NCBI RefSeq assembly: GCF_013416775.1
Contig: NZ_SZVI01000010.1
Span: 186,001-250,000 of the forward strand
Reading direction: 5' to 3'
From: Rhodoferax sp. BLA1
GTDB lineage: Bacteria > Pseudomonadota > Gammaproteobacteria > Burkholderiales > Burkholderiaceae_C
Length of the DNA: 64,000 nucleotides
The position numbers and the translations under genes were made by a program. The notes beneath the pieces were generated by a model. That model was not told the DNA's origin and did no database searches. It saw only the letters and a program-made list of their open reading frames with translations. Positions 29,237-38,292 of the stretch are shown piece after piece (the first letter of the stretch is position 1; each line of letters begins with the position of its first letter).

Positions 29237-31351
29237 ATGAAGCACTTAAAAATCTCCACCCGACTCACCCTTGGTTTTGCGGCCATCACCATCGCTTTTT
29301 TGGTGCTGTCGGGCTTTGCCGCGTGGCGCATGCAGCAGGTGTTGCAGGCCACTGATTTGATGGAAACCGAAACCGAGCTGCTGGACTTGGCTGAGAAGTG
29401 GCAAGGTGATGTTCGCCAGAACTCGGCACGCTCCTTGGCTGCGGCCTATTCCCCCGGCACAGCGATGTTTGATTTTTTCAAGAATGACATGACCGCCACC
29501 AGCGCCGAGACCACAGCGACGCAAAAAAAATTCCTGGAACTGTCCAAGAATGACGCATCCCTCAAGCGTGCCGACGCCGTCGGTGAGGTACGCAAGGCCT
29601 GGCTGGCGGTGCGTGAACAGGTCAATGCGCTGAAAATCGGGGGTGATGATGCAGGTGCCCAGGCGCTGGTGCACGACAAGCTGGTGCCCGCCACGGCAGA
29701 CTACATCCGCGTGACCCAAGCTTTGGTAGATGGGCAGATTACCCACGTCCGAGAGATCAACCAAGACATCGAAGCCATCTTCAGCCAACTCTATCTGGTG
29801 GGTGGTGCGCTGCTGGCCCTGTGTATCGGCATCGCGGTCTTTGCCAGCTGGAGCATTTCGCGCGGTATTGCCCAAGGTATTGCTCTCGCCAGCAGCGCTG
29901 CTGAGCGTTTTGGTGAAGGAGATTTGAGCCAGACCTTGCCGCAAGGCGGCAAAGACGAAATCGCCCTGCTGTTGCAAGCCCTCTCCAAAATGCAGACCAG
30001 CCTGATTGGAGTGGTCCAGCGCGTGCGCCAAGGCTCCGAGTCGGTGGCCACCGCCAGCTCTGAGATCGCCCAGGGCAACCACGACCTCTCCAGCCGAACC
30101 GAGTCCCAAGCCAGTGCTTTGGAGGAAACCGCCGCTTCCATGGAAGAACTGTCCTCCACCGTCAAACAAAACGCAGACAACGCGCGCCAGGCGAACCAAC
30201 TGGCCATGAGTGCCAGCAGCGTGGCGGTGCAAGGCGGTGAGGTGGTCGCCCAGGTGGTCGACACCATGAAAGGCATCAACGAAGCCTCAAGAAAGATCAG
30301 CGACATCATCTCGGTGATTGACGGTATTGCCTTCCAGACCAACATCCTGGCCCTGAATGCGGCGGTGGAAGCTGCCCGCGCTGGTGAACAAGGCCGGGGT
30401 TTTGCCGTCGTCGCCAGTGAAGTTCGCTCGTTGGCCGGTCGCAGTGCCGAAGCCGCCAAAGAAATTAAGACCTTGATCAACAACAGTGTGGAACGGGTCG
30501 AACAAGGTACAGCCCTGGTGGATCAAGCCGGTTCCACCATGACCGAGGTGGTCAACTCGATCAAACGCGTGACTGACATCATGGGCGAGATCAGCGCCGC
30601 CAGCACCGAACAAAGCCAGGGGGTGAGCCAGGTGGGTGAGGCCGTCACACAAATGGACCACGCCACCCAGCAAAACGCGGCCCTGGTGGAAGAAATGGCG
30701 GCAGCTGCCAGTAGCCTCAAGTCACAAGCCCAGGACCTGGTGCAGACGGTGGCGGTGTTCAAACTGGGGGCGGGGGATGGCGGCAGCATGGGTGGCGTTC
30801 AGATGGCGGCACCGGTTCGGGCGCCACTTGGCCAGGCCGCAAGCTCGGCCAGCGCGCGCAAATTTGTCAGCAGCCAGGTGGTCGCGCCACCCGCCCGGGA
30901 GGGTGCGACCGGCATTGATCTGGACAACGCCATTGCAGCCCATACCGACTGGCGCAGCAAACTGCGCACAGCGGCCAACAAACGCGAGCAACTGGAGGTG
31001 GGCACCATCGGCCGCGACGACTGTTGTGAACTTGGAAAATGGTTGCACGGCCCGGGAGGTGCCCAATTTGGCAGCCGTCCGAGTTTTGTCAAACTGATTG
31101 CCGAGCACAAGGTATTCCACCAAGAGGCCGCCAAAGTGGCCAAAGTGACCAACAGTGGCGACACCACTCAGGTGGAAAAAATGATGGACAGTGGCAGTGC
31201 GTTCTCACAGGCCACCAATGAGGTGAGCCGTTTGATTGTGCAGCTCAAAAGTGAGCTCAAAACCCCCGCCAAAGCCGCGCCCAAGCTGGTCGCACCCAGA
31301 CCCGTCGCCAAGGCAACAGCCAGCGAAGAGGGTGAGTGGGAAACGTTTTGA
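29237..31351 (+). CDS. Methyl-accepting chemotaxis protein with C-terminal CZB zinc-binding domain
   Basis: A 704-aa inner-membrane chemoreceptor. The first membrane helix (about residues 10-30) is followed by a four-helix-bundle periplasmic sensor, a second helix ([20 protein letters not shown], about 187-206), HAMP, and the signalling domain. The signalling-domain tip reads [20 protein letters not shown], with [20 protein letters not shown] after it. The C terminus has a CZB domain with [17 protein letters not shown] and EHKVFH, which supply the conserved His/Cys/His/His zinc ligands. The domain is associated with sensing of zinc or oxidants such as hypochlorite in other bacteria. The ligand here is unknown. 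Confidence 0.93.
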   Translation: MKHLKISTRLTLGFAAITIAFLVLSGFAAWRMQQVLQATDLMETETELLDLAEKWQGDVRQNSARSLAAAYSPGTAMFDFFKNDMTATSAETTATQKKFLELSKNDASLKRADAVGEVRKAWLAVREQVNALKIGGDDAGAQALVHDKLVPATADYIRVTQALVDGQITHVREINQDIEAIFSQLYLVGGALLALCIGIAVFASWSISRGIAQGIALASSAAERFGEGDLSQTLPQGGKDEIALLLQALSKMQTSLIGVVQRVRQGSESVATASSEIAQGNHDLSSRTESQASALEETAASMEELSSTVKQNADNARQANQLAMSASSVAVQGGEVVAQVVDTMKGINEASRKISDIISVIDGIAFQTNILALNAAVEAARAGEQGRGFAVVASEVRSLAGRSAEAAKEIKTLINNSVERVEQGTALVDQAGSTMTEVVNSIKRVTDIMGEISAASTEQSQGVSQVGEAVTQMDHATQQNAALVEEMAAAASSLKSQAQDLVQTVAVFKLGAGDGGSMGGVQMAAPVRAPLGQAASSASARKFVSSQVVAPPAREGATGIDLDNAIAAHTDWRSKLRTAANKREQLEVGTIGRDDCCELGKWLHGPGGAQFGSRPSFVKLIAEHKVFHQEAAKVAKVTNSGDTTQVEKMMDSGSAFSQATNEVSRLIVQLKSELKTPAKAAPKLVAPRPVAKATASEEGEWETF

Positions 31352-31458
31352 CCGCTCTGCAGCTCAACCTGCCGCTGCAAGTACCGCAGGCGGGCGATGA
31401 TCTGTGCTGGGTCAGGGCTCTGACAGCACCTGGCGCTTGAGCACCTGCGATGTGCTTG

Positions 31459-32274
31459 TCAGGGCGCCACGCGTATCGGCGCCGCGCCACGGCTCAGCCG
31501 CAGAACCTCCAGTCTGGGGGGGCTCGCGTTGGCATCCCAGTCGCTTAACACCAAGCGTTGTTTCGGTGGTTCTGTCGCCGGGTTCAGGCGATGATGGGCT
31601 GGTTTGTGGGTGTGGCCGTGGATGAGGGTGCTGGCTTGCGCGGTCTGTAACCATTGCAAGGCAGCTGCTGTATCCACATCGGCATAACTCGCGCCGCTGT
31701 ATTTGCGGGCTTCACTTTGCTCGCGCAGGCTGCGTGCAATCGCCAGACGCTCGGCCAACGGTTTGGCCAGAAAATGGGTCCGCCAGGCCGCTGTGCGCAC
31801 GCTGCTCCGAAATTGCTGGTAGTCGGTGTCGTCCAGACACAGGGCGTCGCCGTGGGACAACAGCCAGCGTTGCTCGTCAAACACCAACACGGTCGGGTCT
31901 GACAGCAAGGCCATGCCGCAGGCCGCCGCAAAACTTTCACCCAGCAAGAAATCCCGGTTGCCGTGCATGAAAAACAGGGCCATGTGCTGGGACGCCTCTG
32001 CCAGCCGCTGTTGGCATTCGGCCTCGAAGCCTGGTGGCTGACCGGGTGGCGGCTTGGCCACATCGTCACCCACCCAGACCTCAAACAAATCGCCCAGAAT
32101 CAAGAGCGCATCGGCGCTGCTGCTGCGCAGGTACTGCTGCCAGACTTCGAAGGTGGCCGCTTCACTGGCTTGTAAATGCAGGTCAGAGATGAGGTCGATA
32201 CAGCGCCAGTGGGCTGGGGCGATGAGTTCCGGCCAGCTTGCACTGCTTAAGCTGGCCGAGATGGGGCTCGGCAT
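31459..32274 (-). CDS. lpxH: UDP-2,3-diacylglucosamine diphosphatase LpxH
   Basis: LpxH hydrolyses UDP-2,3-diacylglucosamine to lipid X in lipid A synthesis, as a peripheral membrane enzyme. The calcineurin-like metallophosphoesterase motifs are all visible: ISDLHL, ILGDLFEVWVGDD, MHGNRDFLLG and, near the C terminus, IHGHTHKPAHH. From the ATG at 32274 (AAGG 6 bases upstream) it has 271 aa, slightly longer than the E. coli enzyme. A GTG at 32292 is an alternative start. It is the last gene of a minus-strand run behind two cyclophilins. Confidence 0.94.
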   Translation of the reverse strand: MPSPISASLSSASWPELIAPAHWRCIDLISDLHLQASEAATFEVWQQYLRSSSADALLILGDLFEVWVGDDVAKPPPGQPPGFEAECQQRLAEASQHMALFFMHGNRDFLLGESFAAACGMALLSDPTVLVFDEQRWLLSHGDALCLDDTDYQQFRSSVRTAAWRTHFLAKPLAERLAIARSLREQSEARKYSGASYADVDTAAALQWLQTAQASTLIHGHTHKPAHHRLNPATEPPKQRLVLSDWDANASPPRLEVLRLSRGAAPIRVAP

Positions 32275-32318
32275 GTTGGCCTTGGGCGACACAGCGAGCC
32301 GATTATCGCAGCGTGGGT

Positions 32319-32825
32319 TTACAGCGCGACAGCCTTTTCGATCACCACGTCTTCCACTGGCACGTCGTCGTGGTAACCGCGGCGGGCGGTCTTGACGGCC
32401 TTGATGGCGTCAACCACTTCTTTGCCCGCCACCACTTTGCCAAACACCGCGTAGCCCCAACCTTGTTGGCTGGGTGCCGTGTGGTTCAAAAAGCCGTTGT
32501 CAGCCACGTTGATGAAAAACTGGGCGGTGGCCGAGTGCGGGTCCCCGGTGCGGGCCATGGCCACGCTGTAGTTGACGTTTTTCAGGCCGTTGTTGGCTTC
32601 GTTGGTGATTGGTGCGTCGCAGTCTTTTTGCGCCATGCCGGGTTCCATGCCACCGCCCTGGACCATGAAGCCGGGGATGATGCGGTGAAAAATGGTGTTG
32701 TTGTAGTGGCCTTTGGCCACGTAGCTCAAAAAGTTGGCCACCGTTTTTGGCGCATTGTCCTGGTCGAGTTCAAGGGTGATGACGCCGTGTTTGGCAATGT
32801 GGAGTTCGACTTGGGGGTTGCTCAT
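32319..32825 (-). CDS. ppiB: Cytoplasmic peptidyl-prolyl cis-trans isomerase (cyclophilin)
   Basis: This 168-aa cyclophilin lacks a signal peptide and is therefore cytoplasmic. Family blocks are [20 protein letters not shown], the active-site region [12 protein letters not shown], and [24 protein letters not shown] sequence (here [20 protein letters not shown]). It starts 3 bases after ppiA, so the two are probably co-transcribed. The paired genes look like an old duplication in which the upstream copy keeps a signal peptide. Confidence 0.94.
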   Translation of the reverse strand: MSNPQVELHIAKHGVITLELDQDNAPKTVANFLSYVAKGHYNNTIFHRIIPGFMVQGGGMEPGMAQKDCDAPITNEANNGLKNVNYSVAMARTGDPHSATAQFFINVADNGFLNHTAPSQQGWGYAVFGKVVAGKEVVDAIKAVKTARRGYHDDVPVEDVVIEKAVAL

Positions 32826-32828
32826 GAT

Positions 32829-33515
32829 TTATTTCACCAGGGTTGCAGAGTTGATAAGAATGGGCGTTTTGGGAACGTCCGTGGGGAAAGGACCACCCGA
32901 GCCGGTCGGTGTTGACTTGATTTTCTCAACCACCGCCATGCCCGAGATCACCCGGCCAAACACCGTGTAGCCATACAGCTGGCTGGCCCCCAGCAAGCTG
33001 GCCCGGGGTGTATTTTCATAGACACGGCCCTGGTACTCAAACTTGGGCACCGGATCACCCGGCGGAATCAACACCGGGTCCAGAAAAGCGTTGTCTTTGA
33101 CGTTGATGAAAAACTGCGCGGTGGCCGACTGCGGGTCATTGGTGCGGGCCATGGCCAGTGTGCCGGTCACATTGCGAGGGCCACCTTTTTCAAGCGCCTG
33201 GCGCCCTTCGTGCACCACGGGTGCTCGGGTGGGTTTTTCAGCGTACTTGGCGTCATAACCACCACCTTGCACCATGAAGCTGGGGATGACGCGGTGAAAA
33301 ATGGTGCCGTCGTAGTGTTTGTCACGCACGTACTGCAGAAAGTTGTCAACCGTCTTGGGGGCCTTGTCGGGGTAGAGTTCGACCACAAAATCCCCCGCCG
33401 AAGTGGCGAATTTGACCTGGGGCAGCGTCTGTGCTGTCGCCTGGCATGCTACAAAAAATAGAGCTGTATAGGCAATATATACAAGGGCTAGGGCGCTTTT
33501 TCTCTTGAAGTTCAT
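32829..33515 (-). CDS. ppiA: Periplasmic peptidyl-prolyl cis-trans isomerase (cyclophilin)
   Basis: A 228-aa cyclophilin from the ATG at 33515 (MNFKRKSALALVYIAYTALF...). A signal peptide runs to about ATAQ at residue 29. Catalytic-domain blocks include KAPKTVDNFLQYVRDKHYDG, RVIPSFMVQGGG and [20 protein letters not shown]. Relative to PpiB it has an extra loop (DPVLIPPGDPVPKFEYQGRV), seen in some periplasmic forms. The ATG overlaps the stop of the L,D-transpeptidase gene by 4 bases. The hydrophobic core of the signal peptide is AT-rich and resembles a dispersed repeat. Confidence 0.92.
   Translation of the reverse strand: MNFKRKSALALVYIAYTALFFVACQATAQTLPQVKFATSAGDFVVELYPDKAPKTVDNFLQYVRDKHYDGTIFHRVIPSFMVQGGGYDAKYAEKPTRAPVVHEGRQALEKGGPRNVTGTLAMARTNDPQSATAQFFINVKDNAFLDPVLIPPGDPVPKFEYQGRVYENTPRASLLGASQLYGYTVFGRVISGMAVVEKIKSTPTGSGGPFPTDVPKTPILINSATLVK
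33448..33496 (-). repeat. Degenerate dispersed repeat covering the ppiA signal peptide core
   Basis: On the coding strand the sequence GCCCTAGCCCTTGTATATAT, a spacer, then ACAGCTCTATTTTTT resembles the family left end (CTCTAGCCCTTAT) and right end (AGCTAT followed by T). It encodes ALALVYIAYTALFFVA. The middle of the element is not palindromic here, so the match is partial. Confidence 0.4.
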
Positions 33516-34750
33516 AACCGGGTCCCTTCGTAAATGATGGTCCACTGACCGGCACGGCGCGACCAGTATTGGCGTTTGCTGGTGCCGGTGCGCTGGCCAG
33601 CGGCCACTTCACCAAAGGTCACCACCATGGTGTCTTCCTTGTCTTGCCAGCGCAACATCGACAAGTCCTTGAGCTGCAGCTCGCGGCCCCGTGTTTGTGC
33701 CACCTCACGTGCCAGCACCGCCTGCCAGTCACCACGGGTTTTGCTGCCGTTGCTGAAGTCATTGGCGTAAAAGCTGGTGAGTTCTGCCAGATTGCCGCTG
33801 GATTTGGCCTTGCGCCAGGCGTTCAGGCGCGCCTCAAAAGGACCCGATTGGGTACTGGCGTGGTCTTGCGACACCCAGCTGAGCTGGTTGGCAATCACCA
33901 CCGGGGTGCTGCGGATGGCCACCGTCTGGATGATGTATTGCAGGTCGGGGTTGGCCAGCACCACACAGCCATCACTGGCCAGTGGCGGCCGCGAAAACTG
34001 GTCGGGTGGTGTGCCGTGTAACCAGATGCCGCCCCCGGTTTTGCCACGTCGGACATCGAGCACGTTGGGGTAGTTGATGGGCAGGGCGCCGATGCCGTAA
34101 AAATCCGTGAGTGTTTTGGGATCGAGCTGGCTGGTGATGAAGTACACCCCCAAAGGGGTGCGTTGGTCACCTTCGCTGTTTTTTTCAACGCCCAGCTTGC
34201 CCACCGAGATGTAGTAGTCAGCGATCAGGGTCAGGCCGCTGGCCCGGTTCTCGAACAGGTACAGGCGCGAGCGCGCCGCATCCACCGCAATGGCGTGTTT
34301 GACGGCGCGCGACAGTCGCACAAATTCAGCCGGAATATGTCCTTCGGGTGGGCGCTCTTTCAAGGCCTTGAGGCGGGCTGCCGACTCGGCACGCAAGGAG
34401 GCCAGCGCCGCCGCATGGGCTTTGAGCTGGTTGGCTGGCACGTCACCAAAGCTGGTGACAGGTCGGGTGCGCGAGGACAACAAGTCGCCATACACCAGCT
34501 GGGCCAGCGCGAAGTTGGGATAGTCCTTGACCAGCCGCTGCGCCTCGTCGAGGGCGCTGCGGGTGTCAGAGCGGCCGATCAAGCGGTAAATCTGGATCAG
34601 CCGCGCCTCGGCCAGGCCTTCCTTGTCAGCGGGGAGGGCTGCGCGGACCACCGTGGGCTTGGCTTTGGCTGGTGTGCTGGCGTGGCTGGAGGGCAGGCCC
34701 CAACCCGCTAAGCAAACACAGCAAATGGCATGGATAACTTTCAAGGACAT
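33512..34750 (-). CDS. L,D-transpeptidase (YkuD) with C-terminal NTF2-like domain
   Basis: A 412-aa exported protein with a signal peptide (about residues 1-24, ending SSHA). A short TPR-like N-terminal part is followed by the YkuD domain (about residues 150-290), whose catalytic motif HGTPPDQFSRPPLASDGC carries the active His and Cys. The last 105 residues form an NTF2/SnoaL-like domain of the type seen in Cds6-family L,D-transpeptidases. It would cross-link peptidoglycan or attach proteins to it. Its 3' end overlaps ppiA by 4 bases. A TPR protein with a similar C-terminal domain lies upstream. Confidence 0.88.
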   Translation of the reverse strand: MSLKVIHAICCVCLAGWGLPSSHASTPAKAKPTVVRAALPADKEGLAEARLIQIYRLIGRSDTRSALDEAQRLVKDYPNFALAQLVYGDLLSSRTRPVTSFGDVPANQLKAHAAALASLRAESAARLKALKERPPEGHIPAEFVRLSRAVKHAIAVDAARSRLYLFENRASGLTLIADYYISVGKLGVEKNSEGDQRTPLGVYFITSQLDPKTLTDFYGIGALPINYPNVLDVRRGKTGGGIWLHGTPPDQFSRPPLASDGCVVLANPDLQYIIQTVAIRSTPVVIANQLSWVSQDHASTQSGPFEARLNAWRKAKSSGNLAELTSFYANDFSNGSKTRGDWQAVLAREVAQTRGRELQLKDLSMLRWQDKEDTMVVTFGEVAAGQRTGTSKRQYWSRRAGQWTIIYEGTRL

Positions 34751-34814
34751 GCGATGGACAGGCGCAGCAGGTGCCCCGTGACGGAAATGCCCGCAGGCAG
34801 GGTTGCAGATGGTT

Positions 34815-35909
34815 TCAACGGCCCGTTGATTCCCGTGTGATCAGCCAAGCAGAGCCCACCTTTTTGAGGTTCAGGGCCTTCTGGCTCGCGATGGAGAGAC
34901 TGTCAGCCTTGTAGGCTTGACGGAAATTGGCCACGGCCTGCTCACCATTGACCCGGATGTTCAGGTCGCTGAGTGTGACGCTGATGCTTTTTTTCCCGAC
35001 GATGCGGTCACGGCGTTCTTTTTGCCAGCTGGCACGTGATTGTTGGCCCGGCGGGGCAAAGTCCGGGCTGTAGGCCTTGAGGTAGCCATCCATGTTTTTG
35101 TTGGACCAGGCTTTGGCCCAGGCCAGCACAGCTGCCTCGACCGCTTTGTGGGAATCGGCGTTGACAGCCACCGTTGTTGTGGCTGCGTTGTTGGTGGCAG
35201 GAGCACTGGCCGCAGCTGTCGTGGCCGGGCTGGCAGGTGTTGCCACCGCTGGTGCAGCAGGTGTTACAGCGGGTGTAGCCGGGGCCACAGGCTTGTTGGC
35301 CACCGGTGCAGCGACGGGTTCCGGTGCGGGTTTGGCTGCTGTTGACGCAGCAGCGGCCACCACCACCGGGTTGCGGCTGTTGTTCAGGTTGGGTTTAAAA
35401 ACATCGCCAATCAAGGCCAGCTTGGGCGGTACAGCGGCGGCGTTGCCGTCGAGTTGCAAGGCCTTGTTGTAGGCCTGGCTGGCCAGGCGGGCGTACACAT
35501 CACCGAGGTTTTCATGGGCGGTGGCGTAACTCGGGTTAGTGCGAATCGCCATCTCGAGTGCCTGGCGCGCCTTGTCGTACTGGCCTTGCCCGGCGTACAA
35601 CACGGCCAGGTTGTTGTAGGGTTCGGGCAGCTCCGGGTAGTCCTGCGTCAACTGGGTGAAGGTGGTGACCGCCTCCGCTGTTTTACCCAGGTTGCGCTGG
35701 ATCACACCTTTGAAAAAGCGCATTTGCGGGTCGCCCGGTTTGCTGGCCAGGTAGTTGTCGACCCGGGTCAGGGCCTCGTTGAACTTGTTGGTGCGCACCA
35801 GCTGGCTGACATCGGCGTAGTCGTCCGCATAGGCGTTGGCAGCCACACAGGCGCCAGCCAGAACCAGCAAACGAAGCGATTTGTAAAGGGCGTTGGGAGC
35901 CTGTTTCAT
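34815..35909 (-). CDS. Periplasmic TPR protein with C-terminal NTF2-like domain
   Basis: A 364-aa protein with a signal peptide (MKQAPNALYKSLRLLVLAG..., cleavage near NAYA). TPR repeats fill about residues 30-160 (for example LPEPYNNLAVLYAGQGQYDK, then ARQALEMAIRTNPSYATAHE). A Pro/Ala/Thr-rich linker of roughly 70 residues follows. The C-terminal domain (about 255-364) with AWAKAWSNKNMDGYLKAYSP resembles that of the adjacent L,D-transpeptidase. Function is unknown; a shared envelope or peptidoglycan role is inferred from the neighbour. The ATG at 35909 was preferred to a GTG 6 bases earlier. Confidence 0.8.
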   Translation of the reverse strand: MKQAPNALYKSLRLLVLAGACVAANAYADDYADVSQLVRTNKFNEALTRVDNYLASKPGDPQMRFFKGVIQRNLGKTAEAVTTFTQLTQDYPELPEPYNNLAVLYAGQGQYDKARQALEMAIRTNPSYATAHENLGDVYARLASQAYNKALQLDGNAAAVPPKLALIGDVFKPNLNNSRNPVVVAAAASTAAKPAPEPVAAPVANKPVAPATPAVTPAAPAVATPASPATTAAASAPATNNAATTTVAVNADSHKAVEAAVLAWAKAWSNKNMDGYLKAYSPDFAPPGQQSRASWQKERRDRIVGKKSISVTLSDLNIRVNGEQAVANFRQAYKADSLSIASQKALNLKKVGSAWLITRESTGR

Positions 35910-36116
35910 GGACACTGTGGTTTGAAGAAGTGAGATGGAGGCCGCGAAACCGGCGGGAGCTGACAGGGCTTTATACTGCTTTCCATTGTAGCGGAGGGTC
36001 TGCTTTTAAAGCGTTTGACGGATCAGCCTGATCTGGACGAGCTACCTCTGGCGCAAGCCACCGCCCCAACAACATCGGCTTTGACCGCAGCCACCTGACC
36101 TGAATCTTTGACATCC

Positions 36117-37508
36117 ATGAGTTTGCGCATTTTCAACACGCTCTCGCGAGAGCTGGAACCCTTTTCCCCGATTGAGCCCGGTCATGTGCGCATGTATGTG
36201 TGCGGCATGACGATTTATGACCTGTGCCACATTGGGCACGCGCGCATGATGATGGCTTTTGATGTGGTGCAGCGCTGGCTCAAGGCCAGCGGTTACCGCG
36301 TGACCTATGTGCGCAACATCACCGACATCGACGACAAGATCATCAAACGTGCGCTTGAGCGTGGTATCCCGATCCGCGCGCTGACCGACGAGATGGTGGC
36401 CGCCATGCACCACGACATCGCGCTGCTGGGCATTGAGCCCCCCACGCTGGAGCCACGCGCCACTGAACATGTGCCGCAGATGCTGAGTCTGATCCAGCGG
36501 CTGGAGGCCAAGGGCTTGGCCTACCAGGCCAGCAGCGGTGATGTGAACTTTGCGGTGCGCAAGTTCCCCGGTTACGGCAAGCTGTCGGGCAAATCGCTCG
36601 ACGAATTGCGAGCGGGTGAACGTGTGGCGGTGCAGGACGGCAAGGAAGACCCGTTGGACTTTGTGCTGTGGAAAGCCGCCAAGGCCTCCGAGCCCGAGGA
36701 CGCCAAATGGGATGCCGCCGCTCTGGGCTACGCCTATGGCACGGGTCGTCCCGGCTGGCATATTGAATGCTCGGCCATGAGTTGCCAGGCGCTGGGTGAA
36801 ACCTTTGACATCCACGGCGGCGGTGCGGACCTGCAGTTTCCACACCACGAGAACGAAATTGCCCAGAGTGAAGGCGCCAGTGGCCAGCCGTTGGCCAAGT
36901 TCTGGGTGCACAACGGGTTTGTCCGGGTCGACAACGAGAAGATGTCCAAAAGCCTGGGCAACTTCTTCACCATTCGCGATGTCTTGGCCAAGTTTGACCC
37001 CGAAACCGTGCGCTTTTTCCTGTTGCGCACGCATTACCGCACCGCGCTCAATTACAGCGATGTGCACCTGGACGACGCCCGCAGTGGCTTGAAGCGCCTG
37101 TACACCGCACTCGACCTGGCCACGCCTGACGTGGTCAACATCGACTGGGCCGAGCCTTTTGCCGCGCGTTTCAAGGCAGCCATGGACGACGACTTTGGCA
37201 CACCCGAGGCGGTGGCGGTGTTGTTCGAGCTGGCCACCGAGGTCAACCGCAGCCGTTCGCCCGTTTTGGCGGGTTTACTCAAGGCCCTGGGCGCGTGCCT
37301 GGGCTTGTTGCAAGGCGACCCCAAAGCCTTTTTGCAGGCCGGAGCCGGCCTTGATGAGACCGCGATCGCTGCGCTGATCAGCCAGCGCGCCGCCGCAAAA
37401 GCGGCCAAGAATTTCGCCGAGGCTGACCAGATCCGCCAACAACTGCTGGCCCAAGGCATTGTGCTCAAAGACTCGGCAGCCGGGACGACCTGGGAAGTGG
37501 CCAAGTGA
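36117..37508 (+). CDS. cysS: Cysteinyl-tRNA synthetase
   Basis: A class I synthetase that charges tRNA-Cys. The 463-aa protein has the HIGH-type motif CHIGHARMM near residue 37 with the zinc ligand Cys in [10 protein letters not shown], the second zinc region [20 protein letters not shown] and the KMSKS loop ([12 protein letters not shown]). The ATG at 36117 gives the usual N terminus ([16 protein letters not shown]). It is divergent from the TPR gene across about 200 bases, which must hold both promoters. A dispersed repeat follows 15 bases after the stop. Confidence 0.96.
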   Translation: MSLRIFNTLSRELEPFSPIEPGHVRMYVCGMTIYDLCHIGHARMMMAFDVVQRWLKASGYRVTYVRNITDIDDKIIKRALERGIPIRALTDEMVAAMHHDIALLGIEPPTLEPRATEHVPQMLSLIQRLEAKGLAYQASSGDVNFAVRKFPGYGKLSGKSLDELRAGERVAVQDGKEDPLDFVLWKAAKASEPEDAKWDAAALGYAYGTGRPGWHIECSAMSCQALGETFDIHGGGADLQFPHHENEIAQSEGASGQPLAKFWVHNGFVRVDNEKMSKSLGNFFTIRDVLAKFDPETVRFFLLRTHYRTALNYSDVHLDDARSGLKRLYTALDLATPDVVNIDWAEPFAARFKAAMDDDFGTPEAVAVLFELATEVNRSRSPVLAGLLKALGACLGLLQGDPKAFLQAGAGLDETAIAALISQRAAAKAAKNFAEADQIRQQLLAQGIVLKDSAAGTTWEVAK

Positions 37509-37523
37509 TGGTTTGTATGTGTT

Positions 37524-37570
37524 TTATGCCTCTGGCCCTTGTTGAATAAGCGATGGCTGCTACAGAATTA
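37524..37570 (+). repeat. Dispersed short repeat containing the start codon of the AlkA-like gene
   Basis: The copy reads GCCTCTGGCCCTTGTTGAATAAGCGATGGCTGCTACAGAATT across 37528-37569. It matches the family as CTCTAGCCCTT, spacer, AAGxGxTGGCAGCTA. The ATG at 37553 lies in the right arm, so the repeat supplies the first residues MAATELL of the downstream protein. Confidence 0.65.
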
Positions 37571-38203
37571 TTGGTGAGCGAAACGCTCGCGCCGACCTAT
37601 TGGGCTGACGCCTGCAAACACCTGATGAAAAAGGACCGCGTCATGAAGCGGTTGATTCCTCAGTTTGGACAGCACTGTCTGCAAAGTCGGGGAGATGCTT
37701 TTGTCACGCTGGCGCGCAGTGTGGTCGGGCAGCAGATTTCGGTCAAGGCAGCGCAGACCGTGTGGGACCGTTTTGCCGCGTTGTCCGAGCACATCACACC
37801 GGCGCAGGTGCTCAAACTCAAGATCGACGACATGCGTGCCGCCGGCCTGAGTGCGCGCAAGGTGGAGTACATCGTCGACCTGGCCTTGCACTTTGACAAT
37901 GGTGCGGTGCATGTGGACGCCTGGACCGGCATGGACGACGAGGCCATCATTGCTGAGCTGGTCGCCATCCGTGGTATTGGCCGCTGGACTGCCGAGATGT
38001 TTTTGATCTTTCACCTGATGCGTCCCAACGTGTTGCCGCTGGACGATGTGGGCCTGATCAATGGCATCAGCAAGTGTTATTTTTCGGGTGATGTGGTCAG
38101 CCGCAGCGACGCACGCGAGGTGGCGCTGGCCTGGGCGCCATACCGCACCGTGGCCACTTGGTATATTTGGCGCTCGTTGGACCCCCTGCCGGTCACTTAC
38201 TGA
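37553..38203 (+). CDS. DNA-3-methyladenine glycosylase, AlkA-like (HhH-GPD)
   Basis: A 216-aa base-excision enzyme expected to remove alkylated purines. The helix-hairpin-helix-GPD fold is seen in LARSVVGQQISVKAAQTVWD, the hairpin LVAIRGIGRWTAEMFL and the catalytic Asp in VLPLDDVGLINGI. The length fits short AlkA-type proteins lacking the E. coli N-terminal domain. The start codon at 37553 is inside a dispersed repeat. A later ATG near 37625 would remove part of the first helix and is less likely. A terminator follows the stop. Confidence 0.88.
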   Translation: MAATELLVSETLAPTYWADACKHLMKKDRVMKRLIPQFGQHCLQSRGDAFVTLARSVVGQQISVKAAQTVWDRFAALSEHITPAQVLKLKIDDMRAAGLSARKVEYIVDLALHFDNGAVHVDAWTGMDDEAIIAELVAIRGIGRWTAEMFLIFHLMRPNVLPLDDVGLINGISKCYFSGDVVSRSDAREVALAWAPYRTVATWYIWRSLDPLPVTY

Positions 38204-38204
38204 G

Positions 38205-38230
38205 CGGCCTTAAAATAGGCCGTTGTTTTT
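38205..38230 (+). terminator. Rho-independent terminator after the AlkA-like gene
   Basis: CGGCCT, a loop TAAAAT and AGGCCG form a 6-bp GC-rich stem, followed by TTGTTTTT. It begins at the stop codon and precedes accA by about 60 bases. Confidence 0.65.
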
Positions 38231-38292
38231 CCTGATGAGCCCAAGCCGGTGCGCCGGATGGCAGCCATCCCAACAGATGACATGGAGCTTTT

